64,000 nucleotides of DNA from DASZBX01 sp035943635. GTDB taxonomy: Bacteria; Actinomycetota; Actinomycetes; Streptomycetales; Catenulisporaceae. The position numbers and the translations under genes were made by a program. Where the stretch lies: positions 47,214-111,213 of the forward strand of contig DASZBX010000087.1 in assembly GCA_035943635.1 (NCBI GenBank), read 5' to 3'. The notes beneath the pieces are model-generated. The model was not told the origin of the DNA, made no database searches, and saw nothing but the letters and a program-made list of their open reading frames with translations. Position 1 is the first letter of the stretch, and every line of letters starts with the position of its first letter. Positions 15,693-24,711 of this stretch are shown one piece after another.

Positions 15693-16133
15693 ATGGCACA
15701 AGTGCAAGCTGTGACGAGTCGGCAGGTCGGCGCGGCCCCGGACGCGGTGGTCGCGGCGATCGCCGACTACGCGGAGGTGCGGCCGAAGCTGCTGCCCGCG
15801 CCGTACAGCCAGTTCACCGTGCGCAGCGGCGGCCAGGGCGCGGGCACCGTCGCGGCGTGGCACCTGCAGGCCACCGAGAAGCGCTCGCGCGACGTGCTGG
15901 CCACGGTCACCCAGCCGGACCCGTCCACGATCGTGGAGACCGACGCCAACTCGTCCATGGTGGTCACCTGGTCGGTCGCGCCGTCGCCGACCGGGTCGCT
16001 GGTGACGGTCGACACCCGCTGGAACGGGGCCGGCGGCGTCGGCGGCTTCTTCGAGAAGACCTTCGCGCCCAAGGGCATCAACCGGATCCACGACCAGCTG
16101 CTGGCCAACCTCGCCGCACACGTCGAAGGCTGA
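15693..16133 (+). CDS. SRPBCC family (polyketide cyclase/dehydrase-like) protein
   Basis: Predicted 146 residues, the size of a single START-like helix-grip domain. It starts MAQVQAVTSRQVGAAPDAVV, with the usual amphipathic helix IADYAEVRPKLL, a central beta-sheet ending GSLVTVDTRWNGAGGVGGFF, and a long C-terminal helix INRIHDQLLANLAAHVE. Such domains bind hydrophobic ligands. It sits 84 bases downstream of the PLP enzyme on the same strand with an aaggatagtgag ribosome region, so the two may share a transcript. Confidence 0.82.
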   Translation: MAQVQAVTSRQVGAAPDAVVAAIADYAEVRPKLLPAPYSQFTVRSGGQGAGTVAAWHLQATEKRSRDVLATVTQPDPSTIVETDANSSMVVTWSVAPSPTGSLVTVDTRWNGAGGVGGFFEKTFAPKGINRIHDQLLANLAAHVEG

Positions 16134-16140
16134 CCGGCGG

Positions 16141-17397
16141 TCAGGCGACGACCAGCCGGGACAGATCCCCGGTGCGTAGATAAACAAGGACCTGCGAGGA
16201 CACGGTGAGCATCTGGTCCGGGTCGATGGAACGCTCCCAGTGTTCCTCGCAGTCCTTGCACTTCCACGCGATCGGCTCGACGGCGAAACTGTGGTCCTTC
16301 ACAGCGCTCTGGATCGCCAGCCGCCCGGGGAACGCCGACAGCCGGACTCCTTCCGGGTGTTCGTGCTCCTCGGGCGCGGCGGCGAGGGTGCCGATCCAGT
16401 ACTGGAGCGCGACAGCCACGACGCCGATCCCGGGCCCCGCCCCCGCGCAGCCCTTGCACTGCTCGACATGGTCGATCGGGTGCTCCGCGTTCCGATAGGG
16501 CGCCCGGAAAAGCCAGTTGTCATTGGTGTTGCAGGTGCGGCAGAGCGGTCCGCGGATGTATCCGTGCTCGTGGCAGTGGTCCCACACGACCGCCGGGAGC
16601 CCGCAGAGCACGCAGCGGTACCAGGTCGGCGGGTTCTCGCGCCGGTAGCGGGCCCGGGCGTAGGGGATGTCCCGTAGTTGGCCTTGATAGTCGCGGAGCT
16701 GGCTGTCGTGCGAGGCCAGGCAGTTCGCGCAGAGGCTCTCCCAGCCGCCGGAGGTGTCCACGTCGGCCCAGCCGCGGCGCCGGGCCGCCGTCTCGCCGCA
16801 GCGGGAGCACCGCCTGCGGTCGGCGGAGAACCTCTCGACCTGGGCGGCGGCGTCGGCGGCGAACTCGGCGTACAGCTGCGGGATGACCCAGGCGTCGCCG
16901 TTGACGGCACCCGCGGCAGGCTCCGCGATCTTCGCGAAGTCCAGGCATCCCCACTGGCAGTCCCAGTACCAGTGCTTCTTCCACCACGGACCGGTCCACA
17001 CGACCGGTTCGCGGCCAGACTCCGGGTTCGGGTGGTTGTCGCGGAGCATCCGGGCCAGTTTTCCGGCCCACAGTTCGTCGGTCGTGCGGATGGTGACCAT
17101 CTGCCGTGGACCGGCGCCGGCCGCGTCGATCGAGGCCAGGGCCGTGAGATCGCGGGCGGCGGCCTGCAGGTCGTCCTTGCTGACCTGCCACCGGCCGGAT
17201 ATCTTCTCCGCCCTGATCAGGGTCCGACCCAGCAGGATCGGCAGTCCGGCCCGGGCGATGTTCGCCATCAGCCCGGCATCGGGGACGGCGACCAGGTCCG
17301 GGGCGCCGAGTCCGGCCCAGAACTCGGCCAGCGCGGTCAGCGGGATACGGCGGACGAGTGATTCGCGCACCGGCCGGTGCTGTGGTTCGTCCGCCAT
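16141..17397 (-). CDS. zinc protein with endonuclease VII-type (PF02945-like) nuclease domain
   Basis: Predicted 418 residues. A Cys4 zinc-binding nuclease core lies at about residues 262-290: C262-x2-C265, then D273-H274-C275-H276, then R282, then C286-x2-C289-N290. In T4 endonuclease VII the same order holds zinc (four Cys) and supplies the Asp-His and Asn of the beta-beta-alpha metal active site. A second Cys4 pair precedes it (C197-x2-C200, C223-x2-C226) and a CKDC pair lies near residue 387. The N-terminal 190 residues (with WWKKHWYWDCQWGC) are unassigned. Phage endonuclease VII cuts branched DNA, but chromosomal copies are often general HNH-like nucleases. It is divergent, by 100 bases, from a zinc-ribbon coiled-coil gene. 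Confidence 0.82.
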   Translation of the reverse strand: MADEPQHRPVRESLVRRIPLTALAEFWAGLGAPDLVAVPDAGLMANIARAGLPILLGRTLIRAEKISGRWQVSKDDLQAAARDLTALASIDAAGAGPRQMVTIRTTDELWAGKLARMLRDNHPNPESGREPVVWTGPWWKKHWYWDCQWGCLDFAKIAEPAAGAVNGDAWVIPQLYAEFAADAAAQVERFSADRRRCSRCGETAARRRGWADVDTSGGWESLCANCLASHDSQLRDYQGQLRDIPYARARYRRENPPTWYRCVLCGLPAVVWDHCHEHGYIRGPLCRTCNTNDNWLFRAPYRNAEHPIDHVEQCKGCAGAGPGIGVVAVALQYWIGTLAAAPEEHEHPEGVRLSAFPGRLAIQSAVKDHSFAVEPIAWKCKDCEEHWERSIDPDQMLTVSSQVLVYLRTGDLSRLVVA

Positions 17398-17497
17398 GTC
17401 TTCTCCTCGCCCACGACCAGTTTATCCACCGGTCACGACAGCCGCCGAGCCCGCCGGTCGCCCGGGCGCAGGCCCGCGGCCGCTATTGTGGGGGGTC

Positions 17498-18652
17498 ATG
17501 GACATGGACGTCGCCGTGCAGAACCCCACCGAAGCCCCGTTCACCCGCCCGTGCCTGTACTGCGGCCGGCCGGTGCCGCAACGGGTCGGGGCCGGGCGTC
17601 CGTTCCAGTACTGCCGCGACAACAACGACGAGTGCGTCAAGGCCGCGCGCAACTCCCGGGCCCGGGACCGCAACGCGCCCGGGCTGCCCGGGCAGCTGGC
17701 CCAGACCTGGGAACTGGTCGAGCGGCTGGACCAGGTCGCCGGGGTGCTGTCCTCCTCGCTGTCCGGCGAACTGTCCGCGGCGGGCGTGGAGAGCCGGGTC
17801 GCCGCGGTCCGGGCCGAGGCCGCCGCGCAGAGCGCGGCCGCGGAGGCGGACCGGCAGGCCGCCCTGGCCGAGGCGGAGACCGCCCGCAGCGGCGCCGCCT
17901 CCGCCCGCGCCGAGGCCCTGGCCGCGCAGCAGGCCACCCTCGCGGCGCAGACCGCGCAGCGCGAGGCCGACGAGCGCGAAACCCAGGCCCACCAGGCCGC
18001 GGCAGACGCCACCGCCGCTGCGGTGGAAGCGGCGCGCCGCGAGGTCGAGGCCGTCGCCGAGCGCGACGCCGCGGCCGCCCGGGAACAGCAGCAGTCCGCG
18101 GAGCGGGAACAGGCCGAACGCTCGCGGGACGCGGCGATGATCCGGGCAGCGCAGGCGGAACGGGAAACCGGGCGGGCCCGGGACGAAGCCACCCAGGCGC
18201 AGGCCGCCCGGGACAAGGCCCAAACCCAGGTGCAGGCCGCGGACGCGGAACGGGCCCAAGCCCTGGTCGAGGCGGAACGCGCGGCCGGGCGGGCCCGGGC
18301 GGCGCAGGCCCAGGTCGAAGCCGAGCGGGAACGGTCCGAAGCCGCGGCCGCGCAGGCCGCGGCGAAGCTCGCCGAGGCCGAGGCGGGACGGGAGCGGGCG
18401 ACGGAGGCGGCCCGCCGGGCCGAAGGGGAGCGGGACGCGGCGCTGGCCCAGGCGCAGACCCGGGAGGCGGACCTGGAAGGGCGGTTGGCGGCGGCCGAGC
18501 GGGAGTTGGCCCAGACCCGGTCCCGGCTGGACGCGGAGATCTCGGCGCACGGCGCGTCCCGGGTGCGGGCGGACGAGCTGACCTCGCGGCTGCTGGACCT
18601 GACCGCGCGGCTGACCGCGGTCCCGGCTCCGGCGGCGTCCGCAGAGGAGTAA
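17498..18652 (+). CDS. zinc-ribbon protein with very long Ala/Glu/Arg-rich coiled coil
   Basis: Predicted 384 residues from ATG 17498. The N-terminus has CLYCGRPVPQRVGAGRPFQY followed by Cys and a later Cys (residues about 19-45), a small metal-binding head. From about residue 95 to 370 the chain is an almost unbroken coiled coil of Ala, Glu, Arg, Gln and Asp, with repeats such as AEAAAQSAAAEADRQAALAE. This architecture resembles KfrA-like or chromosome-organising proteins of actinomycetes. The coding strand is extremely biased, so many false frames overlap it. Divergence from the endonuclease VII-type gene suggests a shared regulatory region; a DNA-binding role is an inference. Confidence 0.75.
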   Translation: MDMDVAVQNPTEAPFTRPCLYCGRPVPQRVGAGRPFQYCRDNNDECVKAARNSRARDRNAPGLPGQLAQTWELVERLDQVAGVLSSSLSGELSAAGVESRVAAVRAEAAAQSAAAEADRQAALAEAETARSGAASARAEALAAQQATLAAQTAQREADERETQAHQAAADATAAAVEAARREVEAVAERDAAAAREQQQSAEREQAERSRDAAMIRAAQAERETGRARDEATQAQAARDKAQTQVQAADAERAQALVEAERAAGRARAAQAQVEAERERSEAAAAQAAAKLAEAEAGRERATEAARRAEGERDAALAQAQTREADLEGRLAAAERELAQTRSRLDAEISAHGASRVRADELTSRLLDLTARLTAVPAPAASAEE

Positions 18653-18719
18653 ACCCCCAGGCGAACGCCCCGGGACGGCTCGCGGGACGTCCGGCGTACA
18701 GACCGCAAAGAAGAGTGTT

Positions 18720-18796
18720 CAAGCCCGCGCCACGCGAAGACGACCGTCTATGTGCGGTAGGCGGAGGGGTCCTCGCGCCACGGGGGCGCGGGCTTG
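18720..18796. repeat. long inverted repeat at the end of two convergent genes
   Basis: CAAGCCCGCGCC (18720-18731) is mirrored perfectly by GGCGCGGGCTTG (18785-18796). Inside the 53-base loop a second pair, CGCGA (18733-18737) and TCGCG (18773-18777), stacks directly on the outer stem. The predicted 77-base structure has no T-run. It could be a bidirectional terminator-like barrier or a small structured RNA. The rest of 18653-19225 shows no gene. Confidence 0.6.
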
Positions 18797-19225
18797 TTCA
18801 CCAGTGTGTTGTCCAGCTGCTATCGGGGGAGCCTCAGTCTCAACACGGTCCGGGTGCGGTCGCGCCCGGTGTTCCCATCAGAACGCCTGGCCGGGCGGCC
18901 GCGCCAGACCTACTGATCAGGATCACTCCTGTGGGTGAAAAGCCGTCCGGTTCAGGTCCGGTCCGGATCCGCGCGCCGGCCGCGGAACGCGCCACGTGAT
19001 GATCGACTCATTCGGTTCCGGAACTGCTCTCCGATTCCCCGTGCAGGCCGGAGGGATGCCACACTGTATCCAGCAGGGCCGGGGTGTTCCAGGCGGGCAT
19101 CCCGGCCCCGCCCGCTTTTGTCCGGTTTTCGCCGCCTGGGTGTTGCGGGAGCCGCGAAGGCCGGGCGCAGTCGGACGTGACGGCGCGCCGCCGTGAGCCG
19201 CGCCCGATCCTGCTCTCGCCGACTC

Positions 19226-21031
19226 CTACTGGTCGCCGTTGTACTCGATGCCCATGGCGTCGGCCATCTCCATGGTCAGCCCTTTGGCGATGATCCGGTC
19301 CCGGTACTCCGCGCCGTAGCGGAAGGCCCGCTCGGTGGCCAGGGCCAGGTCCAGGGTCGCGGCCGCCTCCCAGGCGGCGGCGCTGCTCTCGCGCATGTCG
19401 GCGGACAGGATCCGCATGTCGCCCTCCCGGACCATCCGGTCGAGCGCGTCCTCGAACTGCTGGCGCTGCTTGCCGATGATCACGGTCGGCTCGGGCGGGG
19501 TCTCCACCGGGATGAACTCGTCGAAATCGCCGTCCTGGTCGTCCTCGGGCTCCTCATGGTCCGGATGCTCCCGGGCCGGCGGGGCGGCGAAGCGCACCTC
19601 CAGGTCGTGCCGGGTCCGTTCCGGCCGGGGCGCGGCCGGGTAGCCGCTCGGCGGGCGGCGCTGGTCGGGCACCTGGGCCACGGGTCCCTGCGCGTCGTCG
19701 CCGTACTCGGCGAACTGCTGGGGGTCGCGGGCGTAGAGCGGGTCGCGGGGATCCCGCGGATCACGGTGCGATTCGTAGCCGTCGCGGTCGCGCTCGTCGC
19801 GGCTGGCGCGAGCGTTTCGCGGATCGCGGATGTCGCGGTCTTGGCGCTCGTCCTGCTCGTCGTACGCGTCGATCCGTTCGCGGGCGCCGCGGACCTCGCG
19901 CGGGTCGAACCGGGGGACCTGCTCGTCGGGGTCGCCGTCGTACTCCGGGCCGGATATGGACGCCGCCGAGCCGTTGACGCTGCTGCCGTTCACGCTCCCG
20001 TTGACCACACCGGCGAAACCGTTGAACCGGTGACCGTTGTAGACGGGTGTTGCGTGATTGTTCACCGAATTGTTCGCCGCGTGGTTGGCCGGCGGCGCGG
20101 GCAGGGCGGCCGGGGCCGGCGCCTGGGCCTCGATCGCCCGCCGGCCGGACTGGTCGGACTGCTCCAGCTGCTCGGTCGCCGCGGCCGGCTCGACCTGCAC
20201 CGGCACGTCCTTGCGGACGCCGCCGAGCCCGCCGAGGTCCAGGTCCAGCAGGCCGGTGCGGGTCAGCTCGCCGATCGAGTCGGCCGGGGCCAGCGCGCCG
20301 AGCCTGAGCGGCAGCAGCTTGGTGGCCGGGGCCTTGCGCTTCCACCGGCGGCCGTACTCCAGCTCCAGCAGCGCCCGGCGGGTGAGCCGGTCGGCCTCCA
20401 TGTCGAGTCCGGCCCGGTAGTTGGTGATCTCCCACAGGATCATCCGCCGCCACATCCGCGCGGTGGACCATGGGGCCAGCAGCCAGCGGGACTTGCGGAT
20501 CTTCTCCATCCGGGTGCCGGCGACCAGGCCGACCCGGTGCCGGATCACGTGCCGGGCGTACTCGCAGAACACCACCCACAGCGAGGGCATGGCCGCGTGC
20601 GCGATCCGGATCGGCAGCGGACCGCCGGACTGCCAGTTCAGCGCGATCGTGGCCGCGGTGAACGCCCACGGCACCAGGCGCAGCCCCGGCATCGGGATGT
20701 CCCAGTACATCAGCATCAGGTCGGCCGCGGAGAAGACCAGGATGGCCAGGTCCACGCCCGAGGGCACAGCCCAGGCGGTGCCGTGGAAGTACGGCAGTAC
20801 GTAGGCGTAGACGGTCCGGAAGGATACGTACATGCCGGTCAGCGCGAGGGCGAGGACACTGGTGCCGATCAGGGCGACGATTCTGCGTTCGCCCCGGGAA
20901 TCGCCCAGTACCCGCTGGGGGGCGGCGGGGGTGTGGTGCTCGGTGGTCAACGCTCGGCGTCCATTCACTTCGCTCGGGTGGGGCGCGGATTTCGTTCCGT
21001 GGGAAGGCAAGCGTAACGGTTGCTCGAACAC
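19226..21031 (-). CDS. DUF2637 domain-containing membrane protein
   Basis: Predicted up to 601 residues. About four transmembrane helices occupy residues 50-165 (VALIGTSVLALALTGMYVSF, SGVDLAILVFSAADLMLMYW, LVPWAFTAATIALNWQSGG, IAHAAMPSLWVVFCEYARHV), matching DUF2637, known from conjugative elements (Spd-like) and chromosomal copies of actinomycetes. A basic cytosolic stretch (RMEKIRKSRWLLAPWSTARM) follows, then a long disordered Asn/Ser and Arg-Asp-Pro region with RDPRDPRDPLYARDP repeats, and a folded C-terminus with ALATERAFRYGAEYRDRIIA. The frame opens at GTG 21031 inside a LexA-like box, so the true start is probably later (TTG before TTEHHTPAAP or GTG near 20968). Confidence 0.75.
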   Translation of the reverse strand: MFEQPLRLPSHGTKSAPHPSEVNGRRALTTEHHTPAAPQRVLGDSRGERRIVALIGTSVLALALTGMYVSFRTVYAYVLPYFHGTAWAVPSGVDLAILVFSAADLMLMYWDIPMPGLRLVPWAFTAATIALNWQSGGPLPIRIAHAAMPSLWVVFCEYARHVIRHRVGLVAGTRMEKIRKSRWLLAPWSTARMWRRMILWEITNYRAGLDMEADRLTRRALLELEYGRRWKRKAPATKLLPLRLGALAPADSIGELTRTGLLDLDLGGLGGVRKDVPVQVEPAAATEQLEQSDQSGRRAIEAQAPAPAALPAPPANHAANNSVNNHATPVYNGHRFNGFAGVVNGSVNGSSVNGSAASISGPEYDGDPDEQVPRFDPREVRGARERIDAYDEQDERQDRDIRDPRNARASRDERDRDGYESHRDPRDPRDPLYARDPQQFAEYGDDAQGPVAQVPDQRRPPSGYPAAPRPERTRHDLEVRFAAPPAREHPDHEEPEDDQDGDFDEFIPVETPPEPTVIIGKQRQQFEDALDRMVREGDMRILSADMRESSAAAWEAAATLDLALATERAFRYGAEYRDRIIAKGLTMEMADAMGIEYNGDQ

Positions 21032-21078
21032 GGTTTCGAGGGTTGGCGCAGTTTTTAGGATAAGCCGACCCGTGTTCG
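21024..21078 (-). promoter_or_regulatory. LexA-like box and 9-bp inverted repeat upstream of the DUF2637 gene
   Basis: TCGAAC-ACGG-TTTCGA (21024-21039) matches the actinobacterial SOS box TCGAAC-N4-GTTCGA in 11 of 12 defined bases. In addition CGAACACGG (21025-21033) is repeated inverted as CCGTGTTCG (21070-21078). A possible minus-strand -10 (TATCCT, 21063-21058) lies between the arms. Binding by LexA is inferred only. Confidence 0.5.
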
Positions 21079-21079
21079 A

Positions 21080-21681
21080 CTGATTGTCACCGGCCCGTAG
21101 CGTCGGGCGGACCTCGCGGGGACTGTTCCCGGACCTGGGTCGCTTAGCTGTTGGTCGGGGCGTGGGCGAGCAGCGGGGGAGTTGGAAGTGTGGGGGTGTG
21201 GACGTTGCGGTGCGTGGGTGGTTGGGGGCGTGTTGTTGCGTGGGGTTGATAGGTGGGGGTTGGGTGGTGGGTGACGGGGGTTGGGTTTAAGTCAAAGGCG
21301 GCCCGTGGCAATTTTCCGCGCTGGGTCAGGTGGTGGGCGGGTTTGTAGACGCGAGAAAATCACCACGGTTTTTTGCTGGGTCGCCCTGCGTGGGTGGTTG
21401 GGTTGAGGGGTGGGTGGGGAGGGAGGGTGACGGTTCGTGCGGGGTTGGGGAATGGGGTGGGTTGGGAGGAAGGGACGGGCGAAAGGCGCGGCGAGGGAGG
21501 GGGGTTAGTCATGCGGCCGGGTGGGGATGCTTGCTGCTCCGGTGGGGTGGGCGGGTATGTCGTCGGCTCATATAGATGATCTGGCTGAGGCCGTGGTGCG
21601 GGTGCTCGTGTCTGGCGGTGAGGGTGGGGTGCGAGCCGCAGGTGGGCATGGGCGAGGCCGTTCGGGTTCTGTGTCTCGGGC
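21080..21681. other. G-rich low-complexity intergenic DNA
   Basis: The + strand is dominated by G and T runs such as ggtgggggttgggtggtggg across about 500 bases, with hardly any C. Open frames here show no protein pattern. Closely spaced GGG and GGGG tracts could form G-quadruplexes on the + strand or in RNA. It ends at the Mrp operon, whose coding sequence shares the G over C bias. A short A/T spot (gaaaatcaccacggtttttt, 21355-21374) lies inside. Confidence 0.6.
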
Positions 21682-21732
21682 TTGGTGGCGTGGCACATGA
21701 GGGCGGGCGGGGGGATTCGGCAGAATCACGAG

Positions 21733-24711
21733 GTGATCTGGCTGGTGGTGCTGCACGGGCTGGCGGCTGCCGGGGCGGCGCCGCTGGTTGCGCGGTGGGG
21801 GCGGTCGGCGTTCCTGGTGCTGGCTGCGGCGCCGGCTGCGGCGTTCGGGTGGGCGGTGGCGCAGACGCCGGGGGTCATCGGCGGGGGCACGCCGACGCAG
21901 GTGTACTCGTGGATGCCGACCTTCGGGGTGTACCTGGCGTTCCGGTTGGATGCGCTCAGCCTGCTGTTGCTGTACCTCGCGGCCGGGATCGGGACGTTGG
22001 TCCTGGTGTTCTGTGCGCGGTACTTCGACGACAGCGAGCCGGGCCTGGGGTTGTTCGCGGGGGCGTTGACGGCGTTCGCGGGGGCGATGATCGGGCTGGT
22101 GCTGGCCGACGACCTGATCGTGCTGTTCGTGTTCTGGGAGCTGACCACGATCCTGTCGTTCTTGCTGATCGGGCACTATGCGCAGCGGGCCGAGGCGCGG
22201 CGGGCGGCGATGCAGGCGGTGTTGGTCACCACGTTCGGTGGGCTGGCCATGCTTGGTGGGGTGGTGCTGCTCGGGCATGCAGGTGGGACGTACCGGATCT
22301 CGGCGTTGCTCGCCTCGCCGCCGCATGGCCGGGTGGTCACTGTGGCGTTGGTGCTGGTGCTGGTCGGGGCGTTGTCGAAGTCGGCGGTGTTCCCGTTCAG
22401 TGAGTGGCTGCCGGGGGCGATGGCTGCGCCGACGCCGGTCAGTGCGTACCTGCACGCGGCCGCGATGGTCAAGGCCGGGGTGTATCTGGTGGCGCGGTTG
22501 GCGCCGGCGTACGGCGGGGATCCGACCTGGCGGGCGGTGACGACGAGCCTGGGGGCGGCGACCATGCTGCTCGGCGGGGTGCGGGCGTTGCGGGAGCACG
22601 ACTTGAAGCGGGTGCTGGCGTTCGGGACGGTCAGTCAGCTCGGGTTCCTGACCGCGGTGCTCGGGTCCGGTACCCGGGACGCCGTGTATGCGGGTCTGGC
22701 GTTGTTGGTGGCGCACGCGTTGTTCAAGGCGCCGCTGTTCTTGTCGGTCGGGATCATCGACCGGTGTGCGGGGACGCGTGACCTGCGCAAACTGTCCGGG
22801 TTGCGGCGGGAGCTGCCGTGGGTGGCGTCGGTGTGCGCGTTGGCGTGTCTGTCGATGGCGGCGGTGCCGTTGTTCCTCGGGTTCGCCGCGAAGGAATCGG
22901 TGTTCTCGGCGTTCGTGGACGCGGAGCACGGCGGGTCGACGGGGGACGGCGTGCTGCTGGCGGTGTTCACGGGCGGGTCCGGGTTGACGGTCGCGTACAC
23001 GCTGCGGGTGTGGTGGGGTGCGTTCGGGGACAAGGCGGGTGTGCCGGACCGGCCGGCGCGCCCGGCGGCGATGTTGATGCTGGTGCCGGCCGGGATTCTC
23101 GCGGTGGCCGGGCTGGTGCTGGGTGTCGGGGCGAGGGTGCTGGACCCGCTGTTGAGCGAGTACGCGAACACGGTGCCCGGGGAGCACGGTGAGCATCTGG
23201 CTGCGTGGCACGGGTTCGGGCAGGCGTTGGGGTTGTCGGCGGTGGCGTGGCTGGTCGGCGCGGTGGTGTTCGCGGCGCGGGAGCCGCTGTACCGGTTTCA
23301 CCGGCGGCATGTGCTGCCGGAGGCGGAGAACGTGGTCACGGCCCTGGTGCTGGCCACGGATCGGGCGGCGACGCAGATCACCGGGGCGATCCAGCGCGGG
23401 TCGCTGCCGATCTACGTGAGCACGACGTTCGGGGCGTTCGCGGCGTTGGGGTTGTTCGCGATCGGGTACGGGGCGCCGTGGCCGTCGTTGGCGTCGGTGC
23501 GCTGGTGGGACAACCCGTTCCAGGTGCCGCTGGCGGTGCTCATCGCGGTGGCGGCGCTCGGGGCGGTGTTCGCGCGGCCGCGATTGGCCGGGGCGATGCT
23601 GGTCGGGGTCACCGGCCTGGGCACGGCGTTGCTGTTCCTGTTGCAGGGCGCGTTGGATCTGTCGTTCACGCAGTTGACGGCGGAGATCGTCAGCCTGGTG
23701 GTGTTCGTGTTGGTGCTGCGGCGGCTTGGGCCGGTGTTGCGGGACGGTTCGCGGCCCGGGCGGCGGGTGTTGCATACGGTGATCGCGGTGGCGACCGGGG
23801 GGAGTTTGGCGGCGTTGACGTATCTGTCGGCGGCCAGTCGGGTGCAGCCGGCCATTTCGTCGGCGTATCTGCAGGCGGCGCAGCGGGATCATCTGGGCAA
23901 TGTGGTGTCGGCGATCGTGTTGGACTACCGGGCGTGGGACACGCTCGGGGAGAGCAGTGTGGTGGCGGTTGCGGCGGCCGGGGTGACGAGTCTGGTGTTC
24001 CTGCGGCGGTCTGCGGCGGCGTTGCCGCGGCCGTCGGTGCTGGATTTGGGTGCGGGTGGTGTGGTGGGGGCGGGGTCGGTTGGTGGCGGTCCTGGTCGGG
24101 TGGGTGGGGATACCCCGGTGGTGGCGTCGGCTGGAGTTGCGGCGTCGGCGGGGGCGGCGGCGGGTGGTGTGGCGGAGGCGCGGCGGTTGGGGCCGTTGAT
24201 CTGGTTGGCGACGGCGGTGCGGGCGCCGGGGCAGCGGCGGTCGCTGGTGTTGGAGGTGTTGGCGCGGCTGACGTATCACACGGTGCTGCTCGTGTCGGTG
24301 TACGTGCTGGTGCACGGGGAGGATGGTCTCGGTGGCGGGTTCGTCGCGGGGTTGCTGGCCGGGTTGGCGTTGACGCTGCGGTATCTGGCCGGCGGGCGGT
24401 ACGAGTTGGCCGAGGCCGCGCCGGTGGACGCCGGGTTCCTGCTGGGGATCGGGATGTTCCTGTCGGCGGGTACGGCTTTGACCGGGTACCTGTTCGGCGG
24501 GGCGTTGGACGACCGGTCCTGGTCGTGGCATGTGCCGGTGCTCGGCGAGGTGCACGTCAGCAGTACCCTGTTCTTCGATCTCGGGGTGTATGTGCTGGTG
24601 GTCGGGTTGGTGTTGGACATTCTGCGGTCGCTCGGGTCGGAGGTCGACCGGCACATCGCGGCGGACCGGGCGGCGGAGTTCGCCAGCCGCGGGCCGGGGG
24701 ACCCGCGGTGA
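21733..24711 (+). CDS. mrpA: Na+/H+ antiporter subunit A (MrpA/MnhA) with fused MrpB-like domain
   Basis: Predicted about 992 residues, the largest membrane subunit of the Mrp multi-subunit cation/proton antiporter, homologous to NuoL of complex I. Landmarks are YSWMPTFGVYLAFRLDALSL (start of the antiporter core), FVFWELTTILSFLLIGHY with the conserved Glu, KSAVFPFSEWLPGAMAAPTP, YLHAAAMVKAGVYLVARLAP and HDLKRVLAFGTVSQLGFL with the Lys. From about residue 850 LLVSVYVLVHGEDGLGGGFV and LAGLALTLRYLAGG match MrpB, so A and B are fused as in other actinobacteria. The start may be GTG 21733 (VIWLVVL), ATG 21697 or GTG 21682. The stop overlaps mrpC by four bases. Leu TTG and Val GTG codons are unusually common. 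Confidence 0.93.
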   Translation: MIWLVVLHGLAAAGAAPLVARWGRSAFLVLAAAPAAAFGWAVAQTPGVIGGGTPTQVYSWMPTFGVYLAFRLDALSLLLLYLAAGIGTLVLVFCARYFDDSEPGLGLFAGALTAFAGAMIGLVLADDLIVLFVFWELTTILSFLLIGHYAQRAEARRAAMQAVLVTTFGGLAMLGGVVLLGHAGGTYRISALLASPPHGRVVTVALVLVLVGALSKSAVFPFSEWLPGAMAAPTPVSAYLHAAAMVKAGVYLVARLAPAYGGDPTWRAVTTSLGAATMLLGGVRALREHDLKRVLAFGTVSQLGFLTAVLGSGTRDAVYAGLALLVAHALFKAPLFLSVGIIDRCAGTRDLRKLSGLRRELPWVASVCALACLSMAAVPLFLGFAAKESVFSAFVDAEHGGSTGDGVLLAVFTGGSGLTVAYTLRVWWGAFGDKAGVPDRPARPAAMLMLVPAGILAVAGLVLGVGARVLDPLLSEYANTVPGEHGEHLAAWHGFGQALGLSAVAWLVGAVVFAAREPLYRFHRRHVLPEAENVVTALVLATDRAATQITGAIQRGSLPIYVSTTFGAFAALGLFAIGYGAPWPSLASVRWWDNPFQVPLAVLIAVAALGAVFARPRLAGAMLVGVTGLGTALLFLLQGALDLSFTQLTAEIVSLVVFVLVLRRLGPVLRDGSRPGRRVLHTVIAVATGGSLAALTYLSAASRVQPAISSAYLQAAQRDHLGNVVSAIVLDYRAWDTLGESSVVAVAAAGVTSLVFLRRSAAALPRPSVLDLGAGGVVGAGSVGGGPGRVGGDTPVVASAGVAASAGAAAGGVAEARRLGPLIWLATAVRAPGQRRSLVLEVLARLTYHTVLLVSVYVLVHGEDGLGGGFVAGLLAGLALTLRYLAGGRYELAEAAPVDAGFLLGIGMFLSAGTALTGYLFGGALDDRSWSWHVPVLGEVHVSSTLFFDLGVYVLVVGLVLDILRSLGSEVDRHIAADRAAEFASRGPGDPR

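Noticed and set aside
18900..18975. tRNA-like T-arm (ggttcaggtcc) in the gap after the coiled-coil gene
   Set aside because: No acceptor stem, anticodon arm or D-arm can be folded around it.
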